Assembly: GCA_035041965.1 (NCBI GenBank)
Contig: JAPYMA010000387.1
Span: forward strand, 1-64,000
DNA from: Anisakis pegreffii
Taxonomy: Eukaryota; Nematoda; Chromadorea; Rhabditida; Anisakidae
Direction of reading: 5' to 3'
Length of the DNA stretch: 64,000 nucleotides
A model generated the notes under the pieces. That model saw only the letters and a program-made list of their open reading frames with translations. It made no database searches and was not told where the DNA came from. Both the position numbers and the translations under genes were made by a program. Positions 25,626 to 42,543 of the stretch are shown piece after piece; the first letter of the stretch is position 1; each line of letters opens with the position of its first letter.

Positions 25626-26134
25626 TGAAAATGAACATCGCCGGTTGTGACCGAACTTGTATGAAGGGTAGAAAATAAGGACAAAATGTTATGCTTACTT
25701 GTTTGTTCGAACATCATCCACGCTTACGTGCAAACAAATAACGACAAAAACCGATATCCAACACAGAACTACACAGCCGACAACACACGATGGAACAATG
25801 TCAACGAATCAAACCGTAACCAACAACATAAAGCCTCAGTTTCGAAGATATTCTTCTTTCAGAGATTAAGGATCATAATAAAATAATAATCATAATATAT
25901 TCACTCTTTCGTAACCACAAAAGATGTACGATATCTAAATACGTGTTCAGTATGGAATGCGCATGACTATAAGCATGCAAATGAGCCAGATATCAGCACG
26001 GATTCATTATAATGAGTATATGTGCCCGCGAAATGAATATCACGAGTTTACTTCTCTCCACTTGTTGTGAGCACGATTAAATAATCATTTTAAATTACTT
26101 TCTAATGAAATATTTCTTTTTGTTCAAAAAATCA
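25626..26134. other. AT-rich intergenic DNA
   Basis: Short frames only; nothing recognised. Confidence 0.35.
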
Positions 26135-26255
26135 GTTGCAAACATGTTCGAAGAACTGTGGCACAATGTTTTGATCGATGCTCCAGCTTACCCATATTGT
26201 GGATATGATAGACCACACCCCTTTTTTCATTGATCTAAAAGGATTACCCTGACCA
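26135..26255 (+). repeat. Short dispersed element, copy 3
   Basis: This contains AGTTGCAAACATGTTCGAAG, then AACTGTGGCACAATGT, a 35-bp spacer, and GATAGACCACACCCCTTTTT with TTGATCTAAA. The block order is as in copy 1, and copy 2 has the first block inverted on the far side. Confidence 0.6.
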
Positions 26256-27244
26256 TGAAAATTAGCATTAGAACTGGAATTATAACAAAAGCGGAAGTAT
26301 CGATTTTTTTACATAGAGTGTGGAGACGAAAACGATGCTTTTGCAATATATGCTGAAAATAGATAGATGCACAGTTCGTGCAACTCGCACAATTCTTTGG
26401 CGCAATGTTAATTTCATTCACTTTTCACATTGCTGATGCATCTTTCTGAGATCACCTTATGCAGTTGCTGTCTCCAAGATTTGTTGAGACCCTTCTTGCT
26501 GCGTGATGAATTCGTCTCTCATGAATCTCACCTTATTCCACATCGCGATATTGTTTCTCATCCGTTATTTTATTCGGAACATTTCACTTTTGTCATTATC
26601 CAAAACCTAACTTTTTCATCGTATTATCAACATTCGTACTGTTTCCACTGATTTCTATTACAATGTTGTCTTTTAGAGAATAAAGTAACCTACTCAGTAA
26701 CATGTTTCCTGTACAAGAAGGTTTAGGAAGATAGATGAGGCATAGTCTGAAAAGCAATGTGTTTTCATGTAAACATCAAGGTATATTAAAGTAATGGAAA
26801 CATTTTCGGCTGATCTATTTGAAGAAGGACTTCAGAGTGTATTTTGTGTTTTAAATCTAACAGCTGTGCTTAAAGTCTGCTTTATTGTCATTCGAGTGAA
26901 TGCATGAAGCACGCGTTGTATATCGATATCACTTTAAATCGACGACTTGTTTCCATTCAGATTGCTCTTTCACGAGCAAAAACATTATGATTTGTGTTGT
27001 TTTCGGTTGAAACGATTAACCGTCTTCGATTGTCATTTAATTTGAAGTGTGAATGTGAGTGCTGATTGAACGTTGAGAAAATTGCATATTTTTTTGTTGG
27101 TTACATTTGAACACATGCTCGAGCTTATGATTGCTCAGTGTCACGTTTTTGCATTTCAGTTTTACACAACTTCGTCTGTTCATTTTGATTTCAGTGGATT
27201 TGCATTCGTTTTTAGTTGTGTTTTATAGGTTTAGTGCATTTTCA
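26256..27244. other. 5' flank of the RhoGAP gene
   Basis: AT-rich sequence that should include the promoter and any 5' UTR exon of the plus-strand RhoGAP gene. No distinct element is recognised. Confidence 0.35.
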
Positions 27245-32134
<4,890 letters not shown>

Positions 32135-34791
32135 AATTCCGTTTCATTTGCGTCAACTTTGTCTGCATATTAGTCGATCTTTTTCCGCCCTTGCACTTAA
32201 CAATTCACTGTGATTGTCATGAAATCTTCTACGTTCGCATATTGATTAATTTGATCAACTGTTATCACTGGCTGAAATTATGTTTCGTTGAATGTTTTTT
32301 ATTCGCATTGTTGGGCCCTTTTGTTCACATTCAAATCAACTGTTAAGTGTTTCCACAAGTGATTTCATTGTACTATTTCTCATTTCAAGATGATTCTCCT
32401 GTCAAATATACTGACCCACTGTCATCACAAAACTAAAGTTTTTTGGTATATTCAGCGGTTTTTTGGTATACATTCAGTTTTTTGGTGTATTATTTTCATA
32501 TTTATAGCATAACAAGAACGCTGATGCGTTATTAACATTGTGCAAATGGCGCAGTATGAATGTCTTCGTGCACATAAAAGAAACTCTAGAATCTGATTGC
32601 AAAGAGCACAATTTAACTACTGATTTCCAAAAACTGCTTTTTGTTCTCAGATGATTTTCCGCATCAGTTGCAGTGCATCATTTGAGATATCGTTGCTCAT
32701 TTACTTACTTCTAACTGTTTAACACTTGTTTTGTAGGTGTTTTAATGCATGCTCCTGTATTTCTTTCATCATTACCGTTTATGCGTTTTATCTTCTAGTC
32801 TGTTTGTAAGATTCGCTTAATTTTCTGTTGATTTATTGCACAATTGATCAGTCAGAAACTAATGTTTTCGATTTTGGAAGTTATCATTTGTTATTTTTGT
32901 ATTCCACCATTGATTGTCAATTGTTGCATTTTCTCCCTCATAATTTCTATTGTAATCAACGTTCAGTTGCATAGTTGAATTCAGCCCTTAACAATTCCTT
33001 CAGAAACATCAAATTTTCAGTTCTCATTTCAGTGTTCCAAGTATTCTCTTTTAATTTTATGCATAAATTTAGGCAAATGAAGGCATTGAGAAAAATGTTG
33101 TGTGATAATAGATTATCGTATTTCACTCAATTTTCGAATATTCACAATTGTTTCAGTTAGAATGCTTGAATATCACAGCTAATGCATATGCATGTTTCTT
33201 TATATGTCAGCTGTTTAGTGCAGATGTATATGGGCTGAGTGACCTTAATTCTTTTGCAATGTTTTATTTTCAATTTTTATGCCAGCAAAAAATTGATGAG
33301 ATAATGAATTGAGTATCATACCATATCCTTGTTTACATAAATGGTTGAATTGAGAGGATTCCCATTCCACGTATCCTTGTAGTGCTGTTGGTATTTGTAA
33401 GGATTTTAACCCAGTGTAGGGTGGATAAGTTCTTGATGTTCATTACGATGCTTGGTTTTAGCATTAATGTCAGTGAAAGTCATATAACACTGTACACATC
33501 AATCTGATGTATCTCTTGTATCTCAGTATCATTTCATTCACTCATTGATGGTTTTCTCTCAAAATGCACTGTGATTTTAATTGTATAATTGTTGTTTTGC
33601 GTTGTGAAACATTCATTCGGACAAGATTATCGCTCATAGTTTTGAGGTACGACAGCTGGTTAGTTGCTGGAGTTTGGAAGTATTTTTCTCAAATCGGCCA
33701 TTCTTTCTTATGATTGTGTCATGCTGATGGTTCCTTGATTGTATCATGCGTTTAGACATTTTGGTGTCGGTTCAGTTGTTTTTTAGTCAGTGAACCCCCA
33801 TCGCCTGTTCGTTTCGGCGGACATATTGCAGCTGTTGAGCAAAAAAAAATTTAATTCCTTATTTGCAATATTCCTCTTCTCAGTACAAAATACCTATGAC
33901 CAGTTGTTATCTCTTACGTCTCTTTTGTATTAGCATATTACCAACTCTTTCATATCACCAATTTTGATAGGTTTTTGAACAATTTCATTGGGAATGGTAT
34001 CCTTGTGAATTTGGTGTAGAAAAGTTTTGTTTTCACTGACAGTCAGCTTATTTTTAGTGAAAATTCAGTGTAAAATTCAATGTTTTTAGATGAATTATTC
34101 AACATGATTGCATCGTGTTTGTATCACGTTTTTGATCATCTTTATCCCCATTTCATCAATGTAAATAAGTTAGAAGTAATTTTCATTTTTGTAACTGATT
34201 CATTTGCTATTGTTTTATATGCAGTTTTTCATAATTGCTAATGACAATAAAATATCAATATGTAAATACAATTCCATGTTTCCCAAAAAACTGATGGAGT
34301 ACAGTTTTTATATTTTTACATTCAAACTTCAGATGAGAGCTTTCTTCATTGCGTACTTTGTTGCTTATATGTAAACTTGATTGCACTTAAACTCAATTTT
34401 CTTACTTTTTTCTTTTCATTTACCGACCACACAACCAATCAATCATTGTTGCAGACGTTTTTCCGATGCATATGTCAATCAAATTCAGCAACTATGGGCG
34501 TAGCAACGGTTTAGAGGATGAACGCGTTTGGCATTCTTTCTTAACATGACGCCAATGGAAGCAAATTAATTAGCAGTTTGAACGTTCGATCAACAATAGT
34601 AGGCGTTATTTGGCGGTGGAATTGGGGTTGTGTTTGTTGGTGAATGATTGAGTGGATTGCTACGGCTACTACGGCTTTGTTCTCTTCTAATTTTCCGAGA
34701 AGTGTGTGGTAACCATTAAATTTCAGTATGCACAATAGAAGAACATGCGTGAAACTTGTCGAGTGGTAAATGCTTTTCGATAAGGTCGACA
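32135..34791. other. Long AT-rich intergenic region
   Basis: This is the 3' flank of the RhoGAP gene and 5' flank of the PIP-box gene. It is T-rich on the plus strand. TTTTTTGGTATA-type words repeat three times at 32440-32490. CAATAAAAT near 34245 could be a polyadenylation signal. An exon-like piece at 34455-34500 after TGTTGCAG could not be joined to either neighbour. Confidence 0.45.
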
Positions 34792-37700
34792 ATGGGCAGT
34801 TCTAAAGATGTCTTAAGTTTTGTGAATTCGCAAGAATGTGAAGTATTTTTTGTTCGATACTTTAGTCGATTATTCGACGATCGTGCCTTTTTCATGGCAT
34901 CACAGATCACTGCGCTGGAAGCAGTCGAAAAGGTTTCCTGAATTAATTGTTCTCTGTGCTTTGTTGGTCTTCTTCTAAATGCAATCGATCACCTCCATTA
35001 ATAATTCTGAAAGTCTCGGGGACTATTGTGTTCGTAGTAATTGAGCAGTAAAGATGCTGTTTTTGTGGTTAAAATTTGGTTTATGAACAAGATCGGTACT
35101 AGTGTCGTTTGAGGGGGCACAACAGCACTGTGGCTGAGGCTGAAGCTGAGCCTCAGTCTAAGCATAGCCTCAGCCTCAGTCTAAGCGTGAGGCTGAGGCT
35201 ACGCTCAGACTAAGACTGAGCGTCAGCCGTAGTGCTGTTGTGCTTGTACACGCTCGCACAACAGCACTATGCCCCTGAGACGACACTAGTGCGACGAAAT
35301 CGATACGAAAGATTTTGGATTGAATACGATCGGCATCAAACTTCAGGCATGTAAAGCTGCTCCATCTTGGCGCATGGCTGCTGATCATTGCGTCAATGCA
35401 CTCGAGAAACTCAGCACTGACTCAGAGGTATGCACATTCCAAAAGGCTTTTACATCAAACTGAAATCGGAACGATGAAAATAGTTTCTTAATGACATCAA
35501 TTACGAATCAGTTCGCTTCTTAAACAACGAAACTGTATTGTTTATAAATGATGAAAATGTCTTTTATAGACAAACGCACTCATAAGTAATTTAAACAAGG
35601 CGGTTATCGAATGCGACGAATCTGGAAATACTTCGCTATTTTGTGAACGTTTCAATATAATACCGCGGTATAAAAACAACGAGCTAGCGGATGAAATTCC
35701 TCCGAAAATGGTTCGATTTCATTGTTTTGTGTCATTCATGCATTCAGAAATAGTTTTTCATATTGCTTTTCGCCTGTTTCATTCATTTTTTCATAGGGTA
35801 TTGATGAAAAGAATGAGAAACCGAACCAAAGTGTTGCACGTTTACTGACAGAGTTTATGATCATATTCCATCGAGAAAATGATTTTCACGCAATGTCTGT
35901 TTTAGAAATTCTGTATCGATCTGATACTTTGTTTACTGTCATCATCGATTGATTATCGTGATGTCTGGAGTGTGACGCGGTTTTTTGGTCGCGTATGCGA
36001 TGAAGTTTTACCAGCATTAAGAAGGCGTGCAGAAGAGACGAATGGTAATTTGAATATTATGTCGGTGGGTGATTTATAATAGTCGTTTAAATAGCATTTT
36101 GTTGTGGTCTTTCATTTTATGGTCATTTTGTTGCCATTATCGCATTGTCATTTCATTATTTTATTCTCCTTCATTCAGCAGTACATTCAGATTCTTCTTT
36201 CGTACGTGATGACGGCTGAATTCAACGGTACGCGAGGTGACGATCATATTTTATCAGCGAACTTCACAATTCTAAAGAAATTTACCGAAACAATTACAAA
36301 TATGTCGGATGTACTGCAAGATGATTCGCCTCCAACGTAAGCATTTGCTTATGAACAGTAAAAATTCACGTTTGAAAACTTGTTTTCGTTCACTGATCAG
36401 TCTGAACGCAGCAGACATGATCGTGCCGGTTGTATATTACGATCGAAGTGACGTTTCTTTTCGCAGCACGAATATTCACGATTTTCGCTTAAAGTGAGTA
36501 TTCATAAAATTTCTCATTTCAGCCAAACCATGCACAAACTGATCAGAATGGCAGTCAGCTATTTGCGTTCATTAAATTGCTTCTTGACGTTAAACGAACA
36601 ACTCACTAAAGTGCAAAATTTTATCGCTAAGCATATCACAGCGATCGATACAAATTTTGCAACACTAAATGCCATCGCTTCAAATCAATATCAAGTACGA
36701 GTTCTCTGTTGGCTCTATTCATTTCTGTGAACGTGTTTTGTGTGGCCGTAAAGAATCATTCAAATACAAGACGATTCGTTCTCTATCCTCGTTTTGGTGA
36801 AATAAATCGCAGAATGTTTTAAAATGTTGTTCTGATCTCGGAAAATCGCTACTCTTCTGAATGAACTGCCGCAGTGCTCAAATTCAGCAGAATTTTTTCT
36901 AAGTCTCTCATATCACTTTTTCTCTACTTTCATTGCGAACTTCGTTCATCACATCCGTCTAACAGCTGACAGTTTTTTTTGAATGAAGAAGATGGAAATG
37001 CAGAGAGAACGCAAATTCGAGACATTGTAAACACTGTAGAATGCAACAGAATTATTAGTGAGATCGGATTTAGAAGAGTGTCGGAAAAAATTTCATCTAG
37101 AAAACTGCCTGAAATTTTATTCCGATAATGGTTCAGGAGTTTCGATCAAATAAGTGTCGAGATTTTAGTTGACCCATTCTGTTTCAACTTAAATTCTACC
37201 TTTCGATATTCGGCATTATGCTATCGAACTAATCGTTTCGTGGAAGCTGACCATACGAAAATTGCCTCAAAAGATTTCAATATCCTTTTTTTCCACAGGA
37301 TTTATCGATTTATACGAAAAACCATGTGGTAGCATTTGCGTTACGTGATCGTCTAATTTGTTTGAATTGTATTAGTGATATGGGTGCGACGTCTCCGCTG
37401 TTCAGGTGTGTTTCTAGCATTTTAAAGAAATAACGAGTTCGTTTCCAACAATTATTGAATTCTGAAGCATTTGTTTCAAATTCTGAACGATTGATTTTGG
37501 TTGCAAAAGGTTTTGTGCAGGATTGATCTGTTTATGGCAGTAACTTCTTCAGTAAAATGAATTAAAGATCGCCTTCTCTCAACACTGAAGTCATTTGCAC
37601 TCAGTTATCATCGGATTGTAACGGGAAATCGGAAAAAGAAGAACAAAGCACTCCATCCAGAAGTTCCGACCGTGAACGTCACACTCGTTTCGTAACTTTC

Positions 37701-38709
37701 ATCGAGTTAGTTTTGTTAATATCCACGCGTAAACTTTTACAGATGATAGATCGTTAGCCTTATTACTCATCGTTCATTCGAATCGCTTTTTATAGCTTCG
37801 ATACACCAGAGTCAAATACGGAGCAAGTTGTTAGAACTGCGTGTTCAGTGGATTCGGGTGTTGTCGAGGATATTTGTGAAAGTGAGAAGGAGAATTTAGA
37901 TCCCAGTGCAGTTGTCATCTTGGAAAGGTGTAAAAACACCGAGGTATGTTTGAAACGTTGCAAACTTGAAATGAATTAATTCTGCTTTCATCGACAATTG
38001 TCTAGCACTGCTCACAAAATCAATGAGTGAAATTGAAAAGTTTTTGAACGGTTAGTGAAATTGTTGATTTTACTAGTGTGTTGCGGGGATAGGAAAAATC
38101 ACGGACGAAATTTTGCAGTCGGCAACTCCGAAAATGCGGTCGGCTCAAAAATTGTCGAGGACGGGTTTACCAAAATTCCCTGACTATTAGTATTGCAGGG
38201 ATGAAAAAAAGTTGGAGACGAGGTTCCCAGTCCTCACACCACATTACATTTTATCCATCAGCCCATACGTAAACATTATTTGATTTGTAGTGTTGAAAGG
38301 CGATTGCGTTCTACGATTTCCAAAAATATTTCATGTTAGATGCCAGTGTAGATTTGTTAAAAGCTTGTATAATTGTTACTACGTTGGTAGTATTCTTGCT
38401 TCATTTTAGATTACCGAAACACCAACACACTCGAGAGTAGGACGATCTAAGAAGCTTCGGATACGTGATGTCAACGTTGGGAAATGTTCGAAGTCTATTT
38501 GTTACGAACAGTCTGCGGACAGTTCAAGTTTAAAAAATGATCGATTAAGTCGGTGCAATAAGCGTAAGACTGAAGAAAATTGCAAGACCTCAGAACGATC
38601 TATGACAGCAAAAAAGTTTTGTTCAACTTCATTGAAAAACAAGAAAAAAATCACCAAATTGAGTGATGGACAAACAAGATTAACGAATTTCTTCACAAAG
38701 ATATCCTAG
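34792..38709 (+). CDS. Unrecognised protein with a C-terminal PCNA-binding PIP box
   Basis: I do not recognise the family. Exons consistent in phase are 34792-34932, 35347-35427, 35570-35710, 35797-36064 (contains a frame break near 35930), 36179-36336, optionally 36401-36493, 36523-36694, 37299-37407, 37568-37691, 37796-37943 and 38410-38709, about 580 residues. The first two thirds look alpha-helical with many Leu/Phe/Ile (FFVRYFSRLFDDRAFF, ARLLTEFMIIFHRENDF, FFGRVCDEVLPALRRRAEE), like a HEAT-type scaffold. The last 190 residues are polar, Ser/Lys-rich and probably disordered. They end in DGQTRLTNFFTKIS, a textbook Q-x-x-L-x-x-F-F PIP box 13 residues from the C terminus. The inferred role is in replication or repair on PCNA. 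FANCD2/FANCI-like proteins were considered, but I see no diagnostic block. Intron 1 holds a MITE (35098-35290). Confidence 0.65.
35098..35290. mobile_element. MITE-like palindromic element in an intron
   Basis: The ends ACTAGTGTCGTTTGAGGGGGC (35098-35118) and the inverted ACTAGTGTCGTCTCAGGGGC (35290-35271) form imperfect terminal inverted repeats. GCACAACAGCACT occurs at 35117-35129 and 35256-35268 directly, and inverted at 35231-35243. The core is a long imperfect hairpin of CCTCAGCCTCA/TGAGGCTGAGG and CTCAGTCTAAGC words. It has no coding capacity. It lies wholly between two exons of the PIP-box gene. Confidence 0.8.
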
Positions 38710-39868
38710 TCTTGACGCTTTTACTCACTGCATTGTATTCTAGTGTTATGTCAAGCGTTCAACGCCACTTTAGAGCTCAAAATTCTTGCAACGATTTATT
38801 CACTTGTATTTTAATGTTTGTTACAGTATGGTGCTTGGATTGCCCATATTGATTTTCAGCGCTTTCTCATCATTCCTCTCAGGAATATACCTTTGTATCG
38901 TGTATAAAAACCGTTTATTCCTTCGCATATTTACATCAAGATGGCAATGTCTTTCGATGGTCACAATTTCTATAGCCACAGCTCAAAGAATGAAAAGTTT
39001 TTTTCAGAAAAAAATCATCAATTTTTTCCTTGAATCGTATTTTCGGAAAAACGTATTTTTCGGAAACTTCGACAATATTCTACTGAATTTGCCAATCACA
39101 CAGTTCTAAAATGAGACTTTCACCAGCGTAGAAAACAAGCAATCGTGGTAAGAGTCGAAATAATTCGAATGAATTCGTTTAGCGCAATTCAAGAATCGGA
39201 CCATTGTTGGTAAGCATATAATCGTTCAAAGACCGTCGGTAACCATTTTGGTAATAAAGCGTCGAGCCACCAAGCGTACAATAACAGTTTGCTTTGTAAT
39301 AATTCAACAATCACGTTAAGACTCAGAATTCGAGATATAGACTAACTCAATTGCGATCTGCGTGTTCTCTGCAGAAACTGAAAAATTTTGTTGTGATGTT
39401 CAGCCAGAATTGGAATTTAGAAGGAAATTATAATCATACCGCAACGTCAAGATCTGCCACAATGTCATTTTAATCTCCCACAAGTTACCACAACATAATC
39501 AAGATCTCTCCTGTAATTTTACTAGCACTAAGCAAAGATCTAGTCAAATTATGTCAAAACACCTTAAAGTCTAGTCAAGTTATGTGCAAAGCAGTGTCAG
39601 CTTCAACCAAGTTCACTGCTATGGTAAATCCGCAGGAATATTTGTTGAGACGAGGTGAGTCAGAAATATTTAGCGCTTATTAGAGGCTGTTCAGCGTTGA
39701 ATTCATCGAGCTACAATTCGTTTCACTAGAAAGTTGACTAGGCTACTGCTGATTGGATAAGAAGGCAAGCATATTTATTCCTTGGCATTTAAAGTTTATC
39801 GGAAATGGGTGAGCACAACTCACTTCGTTCGGTTACATATAAGTTTTATTCATTATCAATAAGATGGT
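38710..39868. other. Intergenic region between convergent genes
   Basis: This holds the 3' flanks of the PIP-box gene (+) and the GTPase gene (-). A frame at 38786-39109 (+) is Phe/Ile/Leu-rich but has no ATG at its start and no homology that I recognise. GTCTAGTCAAGTTATGT-type words repeat near 39.54-39.60 kb. Confidence 0.4.
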
Positions 39869-42543
39869 TCATCCACAATTCCACATTTGACAGAATATAT
39901 ATGGCAATTGAAAACGTGGCACTGGTTCGGCCTCTTCGGTTGCATCACACACGTATGTGGCAGCCTCTTCATGTTTTTCGTAAATTTTCTCGAGCATCTC
40001 ATGTAACGCTAATTCACAGTTCGATCCACTTTTCGCACTGAAAATGTTTCGTTTAAAACAATCTATTGGCACTGAACTTGTTTCGTTCAGTGCAAATAGA
40101 TTGTTTCGCATTTGCACTTTAAGTATTTGCTGCTGACGGGTTCGCGTTGAGTTTTTATTTTGGAAATCGGAGCTTATTATGTTGCTCACTGATTTGTTGT
40201 CTATGGAATAAGCGTGTGCAATGTTAATGGAAAGATTTTGGTGATTTTTAAATTACGTTTGCAACGAATAAAATACAAAGAAGGATTCTCTAGCGATAAG
40301 TTCACCTTGTCTCGAAAAGAGAAAATCCAATTCTCATAGACATGTCTTCTGCATCTTTAAAAGAAACTTTACGATCTTCTCGTCGATCAGTCTTACAGCC
40401 AATTAAAAATATTTCACAGTCCGGTGAAATTAAATGACTCAAATCCCCAATGATATTACTCAGTTCAGAGAATGATTTGGCATCAGTAATATCGTACAGC
40501 AGGAAGATACCGCACAGATCGACGAATTCAGTGCACTGCAAGATCATTTGGGTTGCTAAACAGATGACGCAAATGACTGCTGAAAAAAGATGGACAAATA
40601 TTCTCAGTTCATAAGCTGAATCAGCTATAAGTTGATTTGAGTCAGCTATCTGAAGTGTATGTGATCTTAAAGGTCATTCTAAGTGAAACCAATGACTGTA
40701 GACAGTAACACAAGCTCTTGAGATTGATATAGGAACAAAGTCATTCGATAATTTATTATCGGTTTTTCATGAACGGAATTCTCATTTCTAAATTCACTGG
40801 TGAAAGATAATGCGCAGTCACAGAGTCAGTTTTAATCTTTCGATTTTGTTGCTGAAGTATTGAGTCAACGTAAACTTCTCCACAAAACGTAGTTGAGTTA
40901 GAAATGATCTTTAAAGCAGCAGTATACAACATACATCTGTGATATTATTCGATTTTAGGATTTAGTTCACCGATTAAAAAACATTAGTGGATAGCTGAAA
41001 ATGAGTACTGATAAAGACTCCAGATGTTAAAATGTAATGAAAGACTTTTTGGCGCCGGCGGTTTCGGAACGTCACGAGCATACGACCGAATGTTTCACAT
41101 TGGCCCAGCCAAGCTAGCACCGAAGCATTCAACAATAAGACAGTGACGCCAAAACGGCGGTGCCGAAAAGTCTCGTTCCTTTTCAAAGGCATAAAAAATT
41201 ACACTTGTTGTTGGTGTTCCTTCGACGACTAAGCGTTGCCTTATGATATTTGCCGTTCGGCAATGCTCATTCAATTGTTGCATGCCTGAATCAATTGAAT
41301 TAACATAAATACATTCTTTAAAGCTAAACATACCATTGAAATAACAAAGTTCACAATGCTTTCCCTACTCCAATGAGCATAAAACAACACGCATATAACA
41401 AAAATTTTCATGGATCTGAAGTGACATGTTTGATAGATCTTCTTAACGTCGTAAGTACTTTATCCATTTCATTTCTACTCACAATCAGTGACCAATTTAA
41501 TATGTTCTGCGATCAGCAGCATTCAATCGGATGTTGTTACTTCTCTGTGAATAAAATTTGAGGGTATTGGAAGCAACTCATTTTTGCATTAGTGGACTCA
41601 AGAGACTGCACGTTTATTTTGTTTTAGTGAGTAGCAAAATAACGATTCAGTGATGTATTCATTATCTCGTCAATCGGTTAGTCTTAGAAAGCAGTTAAGG
41701 AGTGAAACAGATTTCATAGAAAAATAAGAAGAATTTGACCCATGCATACCAACATCAATAAGCTCCACTTTCGCACAGCTACCGTCAGGCATTTGTTTGT
41801 GAAATACCTTCAATGAAAGTTATTAATTTAAAATGGACAATGATCCAGATATAACGCCCGTCATCACCCATAAAACTTTCGCAATCTATCTCTTAGAATT
41901 AAATGGTATGACAAGATTTCAGTGTTCGACTCTAGTTCAAGTATATCTCTTTGCTATAATTAGATTTTTTTAAAAGCATCTTGCCTGCAACGATTAATCA
42001 CCAAGATTAAATAACACCTACTAGACCTCACTATCAGGACTACGAAAAAACGATTAGAGCAGGGTTTCTCAACCGGAGGAGCTGGCACTCCTAAGAGGTG
42101 CGTGATGGTAGTCCAATGAATATGAGATAGGGTTTTATTTTTTATGCATTGAAATAGGCGAGGACGGATTTCAACGCATACATGTGTAGAAAGAGGGCGA
42201 GATGGACTTTAACATATATATTTTTTGAAAAGACTAGAACGTACTTAGCTTTATCCATACATCGCCTCGATCGCATCCTTACAATCAAGCATTTAAAAGC
42301 ATCATTCGTTTCGTGCAACTTTTGTATGCTAGTTATAACTGGAAGTGTTCGTAATCGTGCAAAATAAGTATACATGAGAATACATTTGCAGTGCATGTTC
42401 ACAACCTGTCTGAATGGTTCAGTTGAATCAGCAGTGCCCTCTTCACAGAACATGTCTCGAGCCAGACGTCTTGCAAACGCTGTTTTACCACATCCATTCG
42501 TACCAACAATTGCGATTTTGAAGCGATTTCTTGAGAACTGCAA
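39869..42543 (-). CDS. Divergent Ras/Rab-like small GTPase
   Basis: Four exons (42543-42406, 41807-41750, 40555-40306, 40037-39869) keep frame and encode about 204 residues, the usual size of a small GTPase. The P-loop is intact (IVGTNGCGKT, residues about 12-21). Strand beta-4 and the following helix look normal (GIFLLYDITDAKSFSEL). G5 is present as TSAKSGS (about 148-154). Two core motifs are altered. Switch II reads LIDVATQM, so the DxxG glycine is Thr, although a Gln sits where Ras Gln61 would be. The NKxD motif reads GCKTD (about 118-122). The C terminus ends in CQMWNCG without a CAAX box. I cannot assign it to a named subfamily. It may bind nucleotide weakly or act as a pseudo-GTPase. 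Its large second intron contains a MITE at 41043-41172. Confidence 0.8.
41043..41172. mobile_element. MITE-like element, about 130 bp, in a GTPase intron
   Basis: The left end GACTTTTTGGCGCCGGCGGT continues TTCGGAACGTCAC. The right end, read in reverse complement, is GACTTTTCGGCACCGCCGTT followed by TTGGCGTCAC. These are imperfect terminal inverted repeats of about 31 bp. The GC content is well above that of the surrounding intron. No frame of note is present. Target-site duplications are not obvious. Confidence 0.7.

Noticed and set aside
34455..34505. Exon-like piece RRFSDAYVNQIQQLWA after TGTTGCAG
   Set aside because: It ends in a stop and cannot be joined to the RhoGAP gene, whose C terminus is complete, or to the PIP-box gene start.
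38786..39109. 107-codon hydrophobic plus-strand frame
   Set aside because: No ATG at the start of the frame, no splice partners, and a Phe/Ile composition typical of T-rich DNA.
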